Origin: Pseudomonas mangiferae
Lineage (GTDB): Bacteria; Pseudomonadota; Gammaproteobacteria; Pseudomonadales; Pseudomonadaceae
Assembly (NCBI RefSeq): GCF_007109405.1
Contig: NZ_VJOY01000005.1
Coordinates: forward strand, 127,921-191,920
Reading direction: 5' to 3'
DNA length: 64,000 nt
The notes beneath the pieces were generated by a model. The model searched no databases. It saw only the letters and a list, made by a program, of their open reading frames with translations, and had not been told where the DNA came from. Below are positions 56,406-64,000 of this stretch, piece by piece. Position 1 is the stretch's first letter. Every line of letters starts with the position of its first letter. Made by a program: the position numbers and the translations under genes.

Positions 56406-56819
56406 TCAGGGCTGGACGATCAGGTTGTTGAACAGCAGGTCGTCCACCAGGGGCGCGCCCTCCTCCGTGGTGAGCACCTGCTGGACCTGTTTGAGGGCTT
56501 CCTGGCGCAGCTTTTCCTTGTTCTCCACCGTACCGAGGCTGTCGTCGGTCTGCTGGGAGAACAGCATGATCAGCTGGTTGCGGATCAGCGGCTCGTGGTA
56601 CTCCACCTTCTTCGCCACCTCGGCGCCAGCGGTCTGCAGGGCGATGTCGGCCTTGTAGTACTTGAGCTTGGCGCCGCTGCCGTAGTTGCCCACCAGGGCG
56701 GGCGTGAGTTGCACGAAGGCGACCTTGGGCGCCTCGGCCTCGCCTTCCTTCTTCGCTTCCTCGGCGCCTACCGGACCGATCAGCAACAGGGCCGCCAGCA
56801 ACCCGACGATGATTCTCAC
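56406..56819 (-). CDS. FliL-like exported protein
   Basis: 137 residues from a GTG at 56819 with AAGGAG six bases upstream. A signal peptide (about residues 1-20, ending GPVGAEEA) precedes a domain with FVQLTPALVGNYG and YHEPLIRNQLIMLFS...VENKEKLRQEAL, matching flagellar basal body FliL-type proteins. It is not in a flagellar cluster, so it is probably a paralogue with a separate task, perhaps stator or stomatin-like. Convergent with the EVE gene. Confidence 0.85.
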   Translation of the reverse strand: MRIIVGLLAALLLIGPVGAEEAKKEGEAEAPKVAFVQLTPALVGNYGSGAKLKYYKADIALQTAGAEVAKKVEYHEPLIRNQLIMLFSQQTDDSLGTVENKEKLRQEALKQVQQVLTTEEGAPLVDDLLFNNLIVQP

Positions 56820-57019
56820 GCGATGCTCCTTCAACGAACGGCTCGCTCGAGCCGGAGGGGATGTCCGGTCGCCCGGCATTACTGCCTAGCATAGCCAGTG
56901 GTGCGCCCGCTCCCAAGCCCGCGCGGCCGCTTATGCCGGCGTATCAGGCGCAGGCATCCTCGTTGACCCACCGCACGGCCTTTCTACACTGCCTGTCCAC
57001 CCTCCTGGAGATTGCCCCC

Positions 57020-57997
57020 ATGAAAGCCGTCCTGTGCAGAGCCTTCGGCCCGCCCGAGCACCTGGTGCTGGAAGAGGTCGCCAGCCCGGAACCGAAGAAG
57101 AACGAGGTGCTGATCGACGTGCACGCCGCCGGCGTGAACTTCCCGGACACCCTGATCATCGAGGGCAAGTACCAGTTCAAGCCGCCCTTCCCCTTCTCCC
57201 CCGGCGGCGAGGCGGCCGGCGTGGTGACGACGGTGGGTGAGAAGGTGAGCCATCTCAAGCCCGGCGACCGGGTGATGGCCCTCACCGGCTGGGGCAGCTT
57301 CGCCGAGCAGGTGGCGGTGCCCGGCTACAACGTCCTGCCGATGCCGGCGGAGATGGGCTTCGCCGATGCCGCGGCCTTCGGCATGACCTACGGCACGTCG
57401 ATGCACGCCCTGAAACAGCGCGCCAACCTGCAGCCGGGGGAAACCCTCCTGGTGCTGGGTGCATCCGGCGGCGTCGGCCTGGCCGCCGTGGAGATCGGCA
57501 AGGCGCTGGGTGCCAAGGTGATCGCCGCGGCCAGCAGCGTGGAGAAACTCGACGTGGCCCGGGCCGCCGGCGCCGACGAGCTGATCGACTACAGCCGCAG
57601 CAGCCTCAAGGAAGAGGTGAAACGCCTGACCGGCGGCCAGGGCGCCGATGTCATCTACGATCCGGTGGGGGGCGACCTGTTCGACGACGCGATCCGCAGC
57701 ATTGCCTGGAACGGCCGCCTGCTGGTGGTGGGGTTCGCCAGCGGGCGGATTCCGGAGCTGCCGGTGAACCTGGCGTTGCTCAAGGGCGCCGCAGTGGTGG
57801 GCGTGTTCTGGGGTTCCTTCGCCCAGCGCCAGCCCCAGGACAACCTGGCCAACTTCCAGCAGCTGTTCGCCTGGTACCGGGAGGGCAAGGTGAAGCCGCT
57901 GGTGTCCCGGACCTACCCGCTGGCGCAGGCTGCGGAGGCGATCCAGGCCCTCGGCCAGCGCCAGGCGGTGGGCAAGGTGGTGGTCACGGTTCGCTGA
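57020..57997 (+). CDS. Zeta-crystallin-type NADPH:quinone oxidoreductase
   Basis: 325 residues. Medium-chain reductase fold without catalytic zinc: N-terminal MKAVLCRAFGPPEHLVLEEV, GVNFPDTLIIEGKYQFKPPFPFSPGGEAAGVV, and NADPH-binding LLVLGASGGVGLAAVEIGKALGA (in part). It reduces quinones or enones with NADPH. The specific substrate is not predictable. CTGGAG lies about ten bases upstream. Monocistronic. Confidence 0.93.
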   Translation: MKAVLCRAFGPPEHLVLEEVASPEPKKNEVLIDVHAAGVNFPDTLIIEGKYQFKPPFPFSPGGEAAGVVTTVGEKVSHLKPGDRVMALTGWGSFAEQVAVPGYNVLPMPAEMGFADAAAFGMTYGTSMHALKQRANLQPGETLLVLGASGGVGLAAVEIGKALGAKVIAAASSVEKLDVARAAGADELIDYSRSSLKEEVKRLTGGQGADVIYDPVGGDLFDDAIRSIAWNGRLLVVGFASGRIPELPVNLALLKGAAVVGVFWGSFAQRQPQDNLANFQQLFAWYREGKVKPLVSRTYPLAQAAEAIQALGQRQAVGKVVVTVR

Positions 57998-58135
57998 TCG
58001 ACCCAAGCCTTCGGGCCTGGGCGGCCCGTTCCATCGCACGAGGCCGGGTCGGAGCATGCCCTCCTGGCCGTGCTCCGTCCGCCTCCCGTCTCGCAGGCCC
58101 GTGACGGCGCTTCGCCCCGTCGCGCGTACCCGAGG

Positions 58136-59101
58136 TCAGCGCGGCGCGTAGGCGAAGACGTCGGCGCGCATCTGGTGCGGGTCCATGCCCGCCTCCACCA
58201 GGGCGTCGAGGGTGCCGTAGACCATCGCTGGCGAGCCGCTTGCATAGACGTGCAACGGGCTCAGGTCGGCGAAGTCCTCGCGGATCGCCTCGTGCAACAG
58301 GCCGCAGCGCCCGTTCCAGTCGCAGCGGTCGCTGACCACCTGGTGCAGGAAGAGGTTGGGCAGCGCCTCCCATTGCGTCCATTCAGGCACGTCGTAGAAA
58401 TCCTCCGGACGCCGCGCGCCCCAGTACAGGTGCACCGGGTGGGCGAAGCCACGGGAGCGGCAATCCTCGATCAGGCTGTGCATCTGCGCCATGCCGGTGC
58501 CGGCGGCGATCAGCACCAGCGGGCCGTCCGGCAGCTCGGCCAGGTGGGCATCGCCGAACGGCAGCTGGACCCAGGCGCCGCGATCGCGGCGCAGCTGGGC
58601 CAGCAACACCTGGGTGCTGTCTTCCCGGGCCAGGATGTGCAGCTCCAGCTCGCGCCCCTGGTGAGGCGCGGAGGCCAGGGAAAACGCCGAGGTGCTACCG
58701 CTGTCGCGCTCGATCAGCAGGTACTGGCCGGCGTGGTATTCCGGCGGCCGGCCTGCCGGCGCCCGCAGTCGCACGCGGAAGACATCGCCACCGGCCTCCA
58801 GGCAGGCCGCCAGTTGGCAATGCACCCGGCGCACCGGCAGCTCGCCCGGGGCGAGCACGCCGTCCCAGTGCAGCACGCAGTCTTCCAGGGGTTCCGCGAG
58901 GCAGGTGTACAGCTCGCCGTGGTCCAGCTCGCCGTGGGCCTGGCGCACGCGCCCTTCCACCAGCAGTGCCGCGCAGACGTGGCAGTTGCCGTTGCGGCAG
59001 CTCTGCGGGCAGTTGTAGCCGAGACGCCGGGCCGCATCGAGGATGCGCTCGCCGGCCTGGACATCGAGTACCGCGCCGGACGGTTGCAGGGTCACGCGCA
59101 T
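58136..59101 (-). CDS. Flavin/ferredoxin reductase with N-terminal 2Fe-2S domain
   Basis: 321 residues. N-terminal plant-type ferredoxin (CRNGNCHVC with a further Cys in LYTCLAEP), then an FAD barrel (FSLASAPHQG) and an NAD(P)-binding domain (LIAAGTGMAQMHSLIED). This is the layout of CDP-6-deoxy-delta-3,4-glucoseen reductases and of Fre-like reductases. It lies 70 bp downstream of ubiD; E. coli also has a flavin reductase gene (fre) beside ubiD, which suggests a link to flavin prenylation or ubiquinone synthesis. Confidence 0.9.
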   Translation of the reverse strand: MRVTLQPSGAVLDVQAGERILDAARRLGYNCPQSCRNGNCHVCAALLVEGRVRQAHGELDHGELYTCLAEPLEDCVLHWDGVLAPGELPVRRVHCQLAACLEAGGDVFRVRLRAPAGRPPEYHAGQYLLIERDSGSTSAFSLASAPHQGRELELHILAREDSTQVLLAQLRRDRGAWVQLPFGDAHLAELPDGPLVLIAAGTGMAQMHSLIEDCRSRGFAHPVHLYWGARRPEDFYDVPEWTQWEALPNLFLHQVVSDRCDWNGRCGLLHEAIREDFADLSPLHVYASGSPAMVYGTLDALVEAGMDPHQMRADVFAYAPR

Positions 59102-59171
59102 GGCTCGGGCACCTCCTTATAGCCCTCGGAACCGCATCCGGCGGCCAGCCCGCGCGGAGTCGTCCCGTACA

Positions 59172-60638
59172 TCAGTCGATCCCCAGCTCGGCCCACAGCG
59201 CGTCCACCCGCTGCTTGACCGCCTCGTCCTGAACGATGGCGCGGCCCCATTCGCGACTGGTTTCCCCCGGCCACTTGTGGGTGGCGTCCAGGCCCATCTT
59301 CGAGCCCAGGCCGGACACCGGCGAGGCGAAGTCCAGGTAGTCGATGGGGGTGTTGTCGATCATCACCGTGTCGCGCTTGGGGTCCATGCGGGTGGTGATG
59401 GCCCAGATCACGTCGTTCCAGTCCCGGGCATTCACGTCGTCGTCGGTGACGATGACGAACTTGGTGTACATGAACTGGCGCAGGAACGACCAGACCCCGA
59501 GCATCACCCGCTTGGCGTGGCCGGGGTACTGCTTCTTCATGGTCACCACCGCCATGCGGTAGGAACAGCCCTCCGGCGGCAGGTAGAAGTCGGTGATCTC
59601 CGGGAACTGCTTCTGCAGGATCGGCACGAACACCTCGTTCAGCGCCACGCCGAGGATCGCCGGCTCGTCCGGCGGCCGGCCAGTGTAGGTGCTGTGGTAG
59701 ATCGGGTCGCGGCGCCGGGTGATGCGCTCGACGGTGAACACCGGGAAGGTGTCCACCTCGTTGTAGTAGCCGGTATGGTCGCCGTAGGGGCCTTCCGGCG
59801 CGGTCTCGCCGGGATGGATCACCCCTTCCAGCACGATCTCGGCGCTGGCGGGCACCTGCAGGTCGTTGCCGACGCACTTCACCAGCTCGGTCCGGTGGCC
59901 CCGCAGCAGGCCGGCGAAGGCGTACTCGGAGAGCGTATCCGGCACCGGCGTCACCGCGCCGAGGATGGTCGCCGGGTCGGCGCCCAGGGCAACCGCCACC
60001 GGGTACGGGCGATCCGGGTGTTTCTGGCACCACTCGCGGTAGTCCAGGGCGCCGCCGCGGTGGCTGAGCCAGCGCATGATCACCTTGTTGCGGCCGAGCA
60101 CCTGCTGGCGGTAGATGCCCAGGTTCTGGCGCTCCTTGTTGGGCCCCTTGGTGACCGTCAGGCCCCAGGTGATCAGCGGACCGACGTCCCCGGGCCAGCA
60201 GGTCTGCACCGGCAGCCGGGTCAGGTCCACCGCCTCGCCCTCCTCGATGACCTCCTGGCAGGGCGCATCCTTGAGGACCTTGGGCGCCATGCTGATGACC
60301 TTCTTGAAGATCGGCAGCTTGCTCCAAGCGTCCTTCAGGCCCTTGGGCGGCTCGGGCTCCTTGAGGAAGGCCAGCAGCCGGCCGATCTCCCGCAATTCGT
60401 CCACGGACTCGGCGCCCATGCCCAGGGCCACTCGCTCAGGAGTGCCGAACAGGTTGCCGAGCACCGGCATGTCGAACCCGGTGGGCCGCTCGAACAACAG
60501 GGCCGGGCCCTGGCGGCGCAGGGTGCGGTCGCAGACCTCGGTCATCTCCAGCACCGGCGAGACCGGCACCTGGATGCGCTTGAGTTCGCCGCGCCGCTCC
60601 AGGGCGCCAATGAAATCGCGCAAGTCGCGATACTGCAT
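59172..60638 (-). CDS. ubiD: 3-polyprenyl-4-hydroxybenzoate decarboxylase
   Basis: 488 residues, standard length for UbiD. Decarboxylates the ubiquinone precursor with prenylated FMN supplied by UbiX. Motifs: [37 protein letters not shown]-type segment (here [18 protein letters not shown]), and the conserved Glu-Arg region [17 protein letters not shown]. Start 60638 is directly preceded by GAGG. No terminator between it and the reductase. Confidence 0.96.
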   Translation of the reverse strand: MQYRDLRDFIGALERRGELKRIQVPVSPVLEMTEVCDRTLRRQGPALLFERPTGFDMPVLGNLFGTPERVALGMGAESVDELREIGRLLAFLKEPEPPKGLKDAWSKLPIFKKVISMAPKVLKDAPCQEVIEEGEAVDLTRLPVQTCWPGDVGPLITWGLTVTKGPNKERQNLGIYRQQVLGRNKVIMRWLSHRGGALDYREWCQKHPDRPYPVAVALGADPATILGAVTPVPDTLSEYAFAGLLRGHRTELVKCVGNDLQVPASAEIVLEGVIHPGETAPEGPYGDHTGYYNEVDTFPVFTVERITRRRDPIYHSTYTGRPPDEPAILGVALNEVFVPILQKQFPEITDFYLPPEGCSYRMAVVTMKKQYPGHAKRVMLGVWSFLRQFMYTKFVIVTDDDVNARDWNDVIWAITTRMDPKRDTVMIDNTPIDYLDFASPVSGLGSKMGLDATHKWPGETSREWGRAIVQDEAVKQRVDALWAELGID

Positions 60639-60706
60639 GTGAGCCTCGTTGGCCTGCGAGTCGAAACCGGGAAGTCTAGCGCTTCGCTCGGGTATTCAGA
60701 AATGCG

Positions 60707-60730
60707 AAAGCCGGGTTTCCCCGGCTTTTT
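60707..60730 (+). terminator. Hairpin between rho and ubiD
   Basis: AAAGCCGGG and CCCGGCTTT pair around a TTTC loop, followed by further T on the plus strand. Both neighbours are on the minus strand; there the tail after the stem is TTTCGCATTTC, so it terminates rho transcripts only moderately well. Confidence 0.75.
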
Positions 60731-60746
60731 TATTCGCGCCTTCGAC

Positions 60747-62006
60747 TCACTTCCGCTTCATGGAGAGGAAGAATTCGTCGTTGGTCTTGGTGTCCTTGAG
60801 CTTGTCGAGAAGGAATTCGATGGCGGCGATCTCGTCCATCGGGTGCAGCAGCTTGCGCAGGATCCACATGCGTTGCAGCTCGTCCTCGGCGGTGAGCAGC
60901 TCTTCGCGGCGGGTGCCGGACTTGTTGATGTTGATGGCGGGGAACACGCGCTTCTCGGCAATGCGGCGGTCCAGGGGCAGCTCCATGTTGCCGGTGCCCT
61001 TGAATTCCTCGTAGATCACCTCGTCCATCTTCGAGCCGGTTTCCACCAGCGCGGTGGCGATGATGGTCAGCGAGCCGCCCTCCTCGATGTTCCGAGCGGC
61101 ACCGAAGAAACGCTTGGGCTTCTCCAGGGCATGGGCGTCGACACCCCCGGTGAGCACCTTGCCGGAGCTGGGGATCACGGTGTTGTAGGCGCGGGCGAGA
61201 CGGGTGATGGAGTCCAGCAGGATCACCACGTCCTTCTTGTGCTCCACCAGGCGCTTGGCCTTCTCGATCACCATCTCGGCCACCTGCACGTGGCGGGTCG
61301 GCGGCTCGTCGAAGGTGGAGGCGACCACTTCGCCGCGCACGGTGCGCTGCATCTCGGTCACTTCTTCCGGGCGCTCGTCGATCAGCAGGACGATCAAGTA
61401 GCACTCGGGGTTGTTGCGGGTGATGTTGGCCGCGATGTTCTGCAGCATGATGGTCTTGCCCGCCTTGGGCGGCGCCACGATCAGACCGCGCTGGCCCTTG
61501 CCGATGGGAGCGCAGAGGTCGATCACCCGGCCGGTGAGGTCCTCGGTTGAGCCGTTGCCGGCTTCCATGGTCAGGCGCTTGTTGGGGAACAGGGGCGTGA
61601 GGTTCTCGAACAGCACCTTGTTTTTGGCGTTTTCCGGACGGTCGAAGTTGATGGAGTCGACCTTGAGCAGCGCGAAATAGCGCTCGCCCTCTTTCGGCGG
61701 GCGGATCTTGCCGATGATGGTGTCGCCGGTACGCAGGTTGAAGCGGCGGATCTGGCTCGGGGAGACATAGATGTCGTCGGGGCCGGCCAGGTAGGACGAG
61801 TCCGCGGAACGCAGGAAGCCGAAGCCGTCCTGCAGAATCTCCAGCACACCGTCACCGGAGATCTCCTCGCCGCTCTTCGCGTGTTTCTTCAGCAGCGAGA
61901 AGATCACGTCCTGCTTGCGCGAACGGGCCATGTTCTCGATGCCCATCTGTTCGGCCATTTCCAGCAGTTCGGTGATCGGTTTTTGCTTGAGTTCGGTCAG
62001 ATTCAT
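60747..62006 (-). CDS. rho: Transcription termination factor Rho
   Basis: 419 residues, typical length. Hexameric RNA helicase that ends transcription. N-terminal RNA-binding domain with [17 protein letters not shown] and [16 protein letters not shown] (RNP-like), then the ATPase with Walker [11 protein letters not shown], Walker [17 protein letters not shown], and the Q loop/R loop region [14 protein letters not shown]. Start 62006 matches the family N-terminus MNLTELKQ. About 190 bp of leader upstream is long enough for the autoregulation known for rho. Confidence 0.98.
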   Translation of the reverse strand: MNLTELKQKPITELLEMAEQMGIENMARSRKQDVIFSLLKKHAKSGEEISGDGVLEILQDGFGFLRSADSSYLAGPDDIYVSPSQIRRFNLRTGDTIIGKIRPPKEGERYFALLKVDSINFDRPENAKNKVLFENLTPLFPNKRLTMEAGNGSTEDLTGRVIDLCAPIGKGQRGLIVAPPKAGKTIMLQNIAANITRNNPECYLIVLLIDERPEEVTEMQRTVRGEVVASTFDEPPTRHVQVAEMVIEKAKRLVEHKKDVVILLDSITRLARAYNTVIPSSGKVLTGGVDAHALEKPKRFFGAARNIEEGGSLTIIATALVETGSKMDEVIYEEFKGTGNMELPLDRRIAEKRVFPAININKSGTRREELLTAEDELQRMWILRKLLHPMDEIAAIEFLLDKLKDTKTNDEFFLSMKRK

Positions 62007-62193
62007 AGGAATGACGTATTCGAAGGAAGGGAAGCTGATGAGCTTGGAAGGCCGCGCCACAGGAAGGCGACAGAGTCGCGCTGCGTACTTGTTCGAATCA
62101 GGGGGGCGTCGGCGACGGCTAGCAGAAGACAGGGGCGAAACCCGCTGTGAGCCCGAATGTATCACCGGTTTTTCGGGCATGTCCAGCCTGTGG

Positions 62194-62225
62194 CTGGAAA
62201 AAGCCCCGCATTGTGCGGGGCTTTT
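62194..62225 (-). terminator. Intrinsic terminator of trxA
   Basis: An 11-bp perfect stem AAAAGCCCCGC/GCGGGGCTTTT with loop of five, followed on the minus strand by a T-run (stem end plus TTTCC). Ends trxA about 15 bp after its stop and separates it from rho. Confidence 0.9.
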
Positions 62226-62240
62226 GATGACACCGGTGCG

Positions 62241-62567
62241 TCAGATGTTGCTGTCGAGGAAAGCCGCCAGTTGCGACTTGGACAGGGCACCGACCTTGGT
62301 GGCTTCGACGTTGCCGTTCTTGAACAGCATCAGGGTCGGGATGCCGCGCACGCCGTACTTCGGCGGGGTGTCCTGGTTCTCGTCGATGTTCAGCTTGCAC
62401 ACCTTGAGTTTGCCCTGGTAGGTCTGGGCGATCTCGTCGAGCACCGGGGCGATCATTTTGCAGGGGCCGCACCACTCGGCCCAGTAGTCGACCAGCACCG
62501 CGCCTTCGGCCTTGAGCACGTCCTGCTCGAAGCTGGCGTCACTGACGTTGGTGATGAATTCGCTCAT
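62241..62567 (-). CDS. trxA: Thioredoxin 1
   Basis: 108 residues. Active site [10 protein letters not shown] with the CGPC pair and the cis-proline loop RGIPTLMLF. General cytosolic disulfide reductase. Start 62567 has GGAG eight bases upstream; a longer upstream reading lacks one. Position beside rho is conserved across gammaproteobacteria. A TATGAT -10 box lies at 62607-62612. Confidence 0.98.
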   Translation of the reverse strand: MSEFITNVSDASFEQDVLKAEGAVLVDYWAEWCGPCKMIAPVLDEIAQTYQGKLKVCKLNIDENQDTPPKYGVRGIPTLMLFKNGNVEATKVGALSKSQLAAFLDSNI

Positions 62568-62606
62568 GGATAATCTCCGTGGTTCCGCAAGGCAAGAGTG
62601 TCGGCC

Positions 62607-62612
62607 ATCATA
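62607..62612 (-). promoter_or_regulatory. -10 box for trxA
   Basis: TATGAT on the minus strand, 40 bp upstream of the trxA start; five of six match TATAAT. No clear -35 hexamer. The region is shared with the divergent ppx gene. Confidence 0.5.
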
Positions 62613-62806
62613 GCTTGGCTTCGTCGGCACAGGAAGGAACCGACGATTGAGCCTCTCTATGGGACCGCCCGGGGCTGCCCGCGGTTCGGCCGGGCTCTAT
62701 ACCCATCCGCGCGCCACCCGCGCGACAGCGCGACGCGCACGGCGGGGTTTGGCGCGGCTCGTCTATCGTGGCAGGATGACGGCGATTCGAATCGAGATTC
62801 TTCCCC

Positions 62807-64000
62807 ATGCCGCACACCCCTGCCGAAGCCTTCCCGCTGATCGCCGCCATCGACCTGGGCTCCAACAGTTTCCACATGGTCCTGGCCAAGGCCGACCATG
62901 GCGAAATCCGCATCCTCGAACGGCTTGGCGACAAGGTCCAGCTGGCGGCCGGCATCGACGAACAGCGGCAGCTCAGCGAGGACGCCATGCAGCGCGGCCT
63001 GGCCTGCCTGCGGATGTTCGCCCAGCGCATGGCCGGCATGCCCGAGGGCGCCGTGCGCATCGTCGGCACCAACGCCCTGCGCGAAGCGCGCAACCGCAGC
63101 GACTTCATCCGCCGCGCCGAGGACATCCTCGGGCACCCGGTGGAGGTGATCTCCGGCCGCGAGGAAGCCCGGCTGATCTACCTCGGTGTATCCCACTCCA
63201 TGCCCGACGCCCCCGGCCGGCGCCTGGTGGCGGACATCGGCGGCGGCAGCACCGAGTTCATCATCGGCCAGAGCTTCGAGTCGCTGCAGCGGGAAAGCCT
63301 GCAGATGGGTTGCGTCAGCTACACCCAGCGCTATTTCCGCGACGGCAAGATCACCCCGGCGCGCTATGCCCAGGCCTACACCGCGGCGCGCCTGGAGCTG
63401 ATGGGCATCGAGCACAGCCTGCGCCGCCTCGGCTGGCAGGAAGCGGTGGGCGCCTCCGGCACCATCCGCGCGGTGTGCCTGGCGATCAAGGCCGGCGGCC
63501 GTGGCAACGGCGAGGTCAACGCCGAGGGCCTGGCCTGGCTCAAGCGCCGGCTGTTCAAGCTGGGCGAGAGCGAGCGCATCGACATCGAAGGGGTGAAGCC
63601 CGACCGCCGGGCGATCTTCCCCGCCGGGCTGGCGATCCTCGAAGCTATCTTCGACGCCTTCGAGCTGGAGCAGATGAGTCATTCCGAGGGTGCCCTGCGC
63701 GAAGGCGTACTCTACGACCTGCTGGGCCGCCATCACCGGGAGGACGTCCGCGAGCGCACCCTCAGCGCGCTGATGGAGCGCTACCACGTGGACCTGGAGC
63801 AGGCGGCGCGGGTCGAGGCCCGGGCGGTGGAAGCCCTGGCCCAGGTGGCGGACAGCTGGGACCTGGACGACGAGTGGCACCGCGACTTGCTGGTCTGGGG
63901 CGCGCGGGTCCACGAGATCGGCCTGGACATCGCCCACTACCACTACCACAAGCATGGCGCCTACCTGATCGAGCACTCCGACCTGCCGGGCTTCTCCCGC
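62807..64000 (+). CDS. ppx: Exopolyphosphatase, 3' end outside window
   Basis: 398 codons are present; family members have about 500 residues, so roughly the last fifth is missing. ASKHA fold: ATP/polyP loop [14 protein letters not shown] near residue 14, [23 protein letters not shown] and [11 protein letters not shown] with the catalytic Glu region. It shortens inorganic polyphosphate; a GppA (guanosine pentaphosphatase) role is possible since the two enzymes are similar. Divergent from trxA. The ATG at 62807 gives [18 protein letters not shown]. Confidence 0.95.
   Translation, partial: MPHTPAEAFPLIAAIDLGSNSFHMVLAKADHGEIRILERLGDKVQLAAGIDEQRQLSEDAMQRGLACLRMFAQRMAGMPEGAVRIVGTNALREARNRSDFIRRAEDILGHPVEVISGREEARLIYLGVSHSMPDAPGRRLVADIGGGSTEFIIGQSFESLQRESLQMGCVSYTQRYFRDGKITPARYAQAYTAARLELMGIEHSLRRLGWQEAVGASGTIRAVCLAIKAGGRGNGEVNAEGLAWLKRRLFKLGESERIDIEGVKPDRRAIFPAGLAILEAIFDAFELEQMSHSEGALREGVLYDLLGRHHREDVRERTLSALMERYHVDLEQAARVEARAVEALAQVADSWDLDDEWHRDLLVWGARVHEIGLDIAHYHYHKHGAYLIEHSDLPGFSR

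Overview
The window is 64 kb of high-GC gammaproteobacterial chromosome, and gene content and order point to Pseudomonas sensu lato. As I recall it, the backbone follows the order seen in P. aeruginosa near the pckA-rho-ppx segment: pckA, hslO, hslR, rimB/rimK, ldcA, the EnvZ/OmpR-type pair amgS/amgR, tex, gshA, argA/argE, gcvH/gcvT, ubiI/ubiH, pepP, zapA, 6S RNA, the 5-formyltetrahydrofolate cyclo-ligase gene, ubiD, rho, trxA and ppx. Many genes overlap by ATGA or start with TTG or GTG behind good ribosome binding sites. No tRNA, rRNA, CRISPR array, transposase or integrase was seen.

Layout. 1-23,418 is mostly housekeeping: a thioredoxin-fold fragment, a penicillin-acylase-type Ntn hydrolase, pckA, the Hsp33/Hsp15 genes, ribosomal S6 modification, murein recycling, an envelope-stress two-component system, tex, glutathione and arginine synthesis, and a CYTH/CHAD protein. 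One small divergent pair (17,321-18,631: a carboxymuconolactone-decarboxylase-like protein and an exported cyclase) looks like an accessory insertion.

23,975-36,319 is a catabolic island. The operon nicC-E-D-X-F encodes a 6-hydroxynicotinate-monooxygenase-like enzyme and the complete maleamate pathway from 2,5-dihydroxypyridine to fumarate. The catalytic residues can be traced in NicX, NicD, NicE and NicF. The usual molybdenum hydroxylase NicAB is absent. In its place are a Rieske oxygenase and a VanB-type reductase, a TetR regulator, a BenE-type transporter and a TakP-like TRAP transporter. AT-rich operator-like palindromes precede the Rieske, benE and TRAP units, and a different perfect palindrome precedes nicC. 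The upstream substrate is unknown, probably an N- or O-methylated or otherwise substituted pyridine carboxylate.

36,644-39,387 holds three backbone genes: an orphan GspE/PilB-type ATPase, a short NfeD-like protein and a DUF2388 protein. At 39,409-46,834 lies a compact six-gene operon: fatty acyl-AMP ligase, cytochrome P450, acyl carrier protein, O-carbamoyltransferase, MBOAT O-acyltransferase and a membrane-anchored SGNH-like protein. It sits exactly where gcvP is expected next to gcvH/gcvT. The ligase, carrier, MBOAT and SGNH genes parallel DltA, DltC, DltB and DltD. I infer a Dlt-like machine that activates a fatty acid, oxidises and probably carbamoylates it, and transfers it across or at the inner membrane to an unknown acceptor. 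This is the strongest candidate for an undescribed system here.

47,032-64,000 returns to the backbone: glycine cleavage H and T, aerobic ubiquinone hydroxylases, proline aminopeptidase, cell division (zapA), 6S RNA, a 47-residue membrane peptide, a FliL-like protein, quinone and flavin reductases, ubiD, rho, trxA and the 5' part of ppx, which runs off the window.
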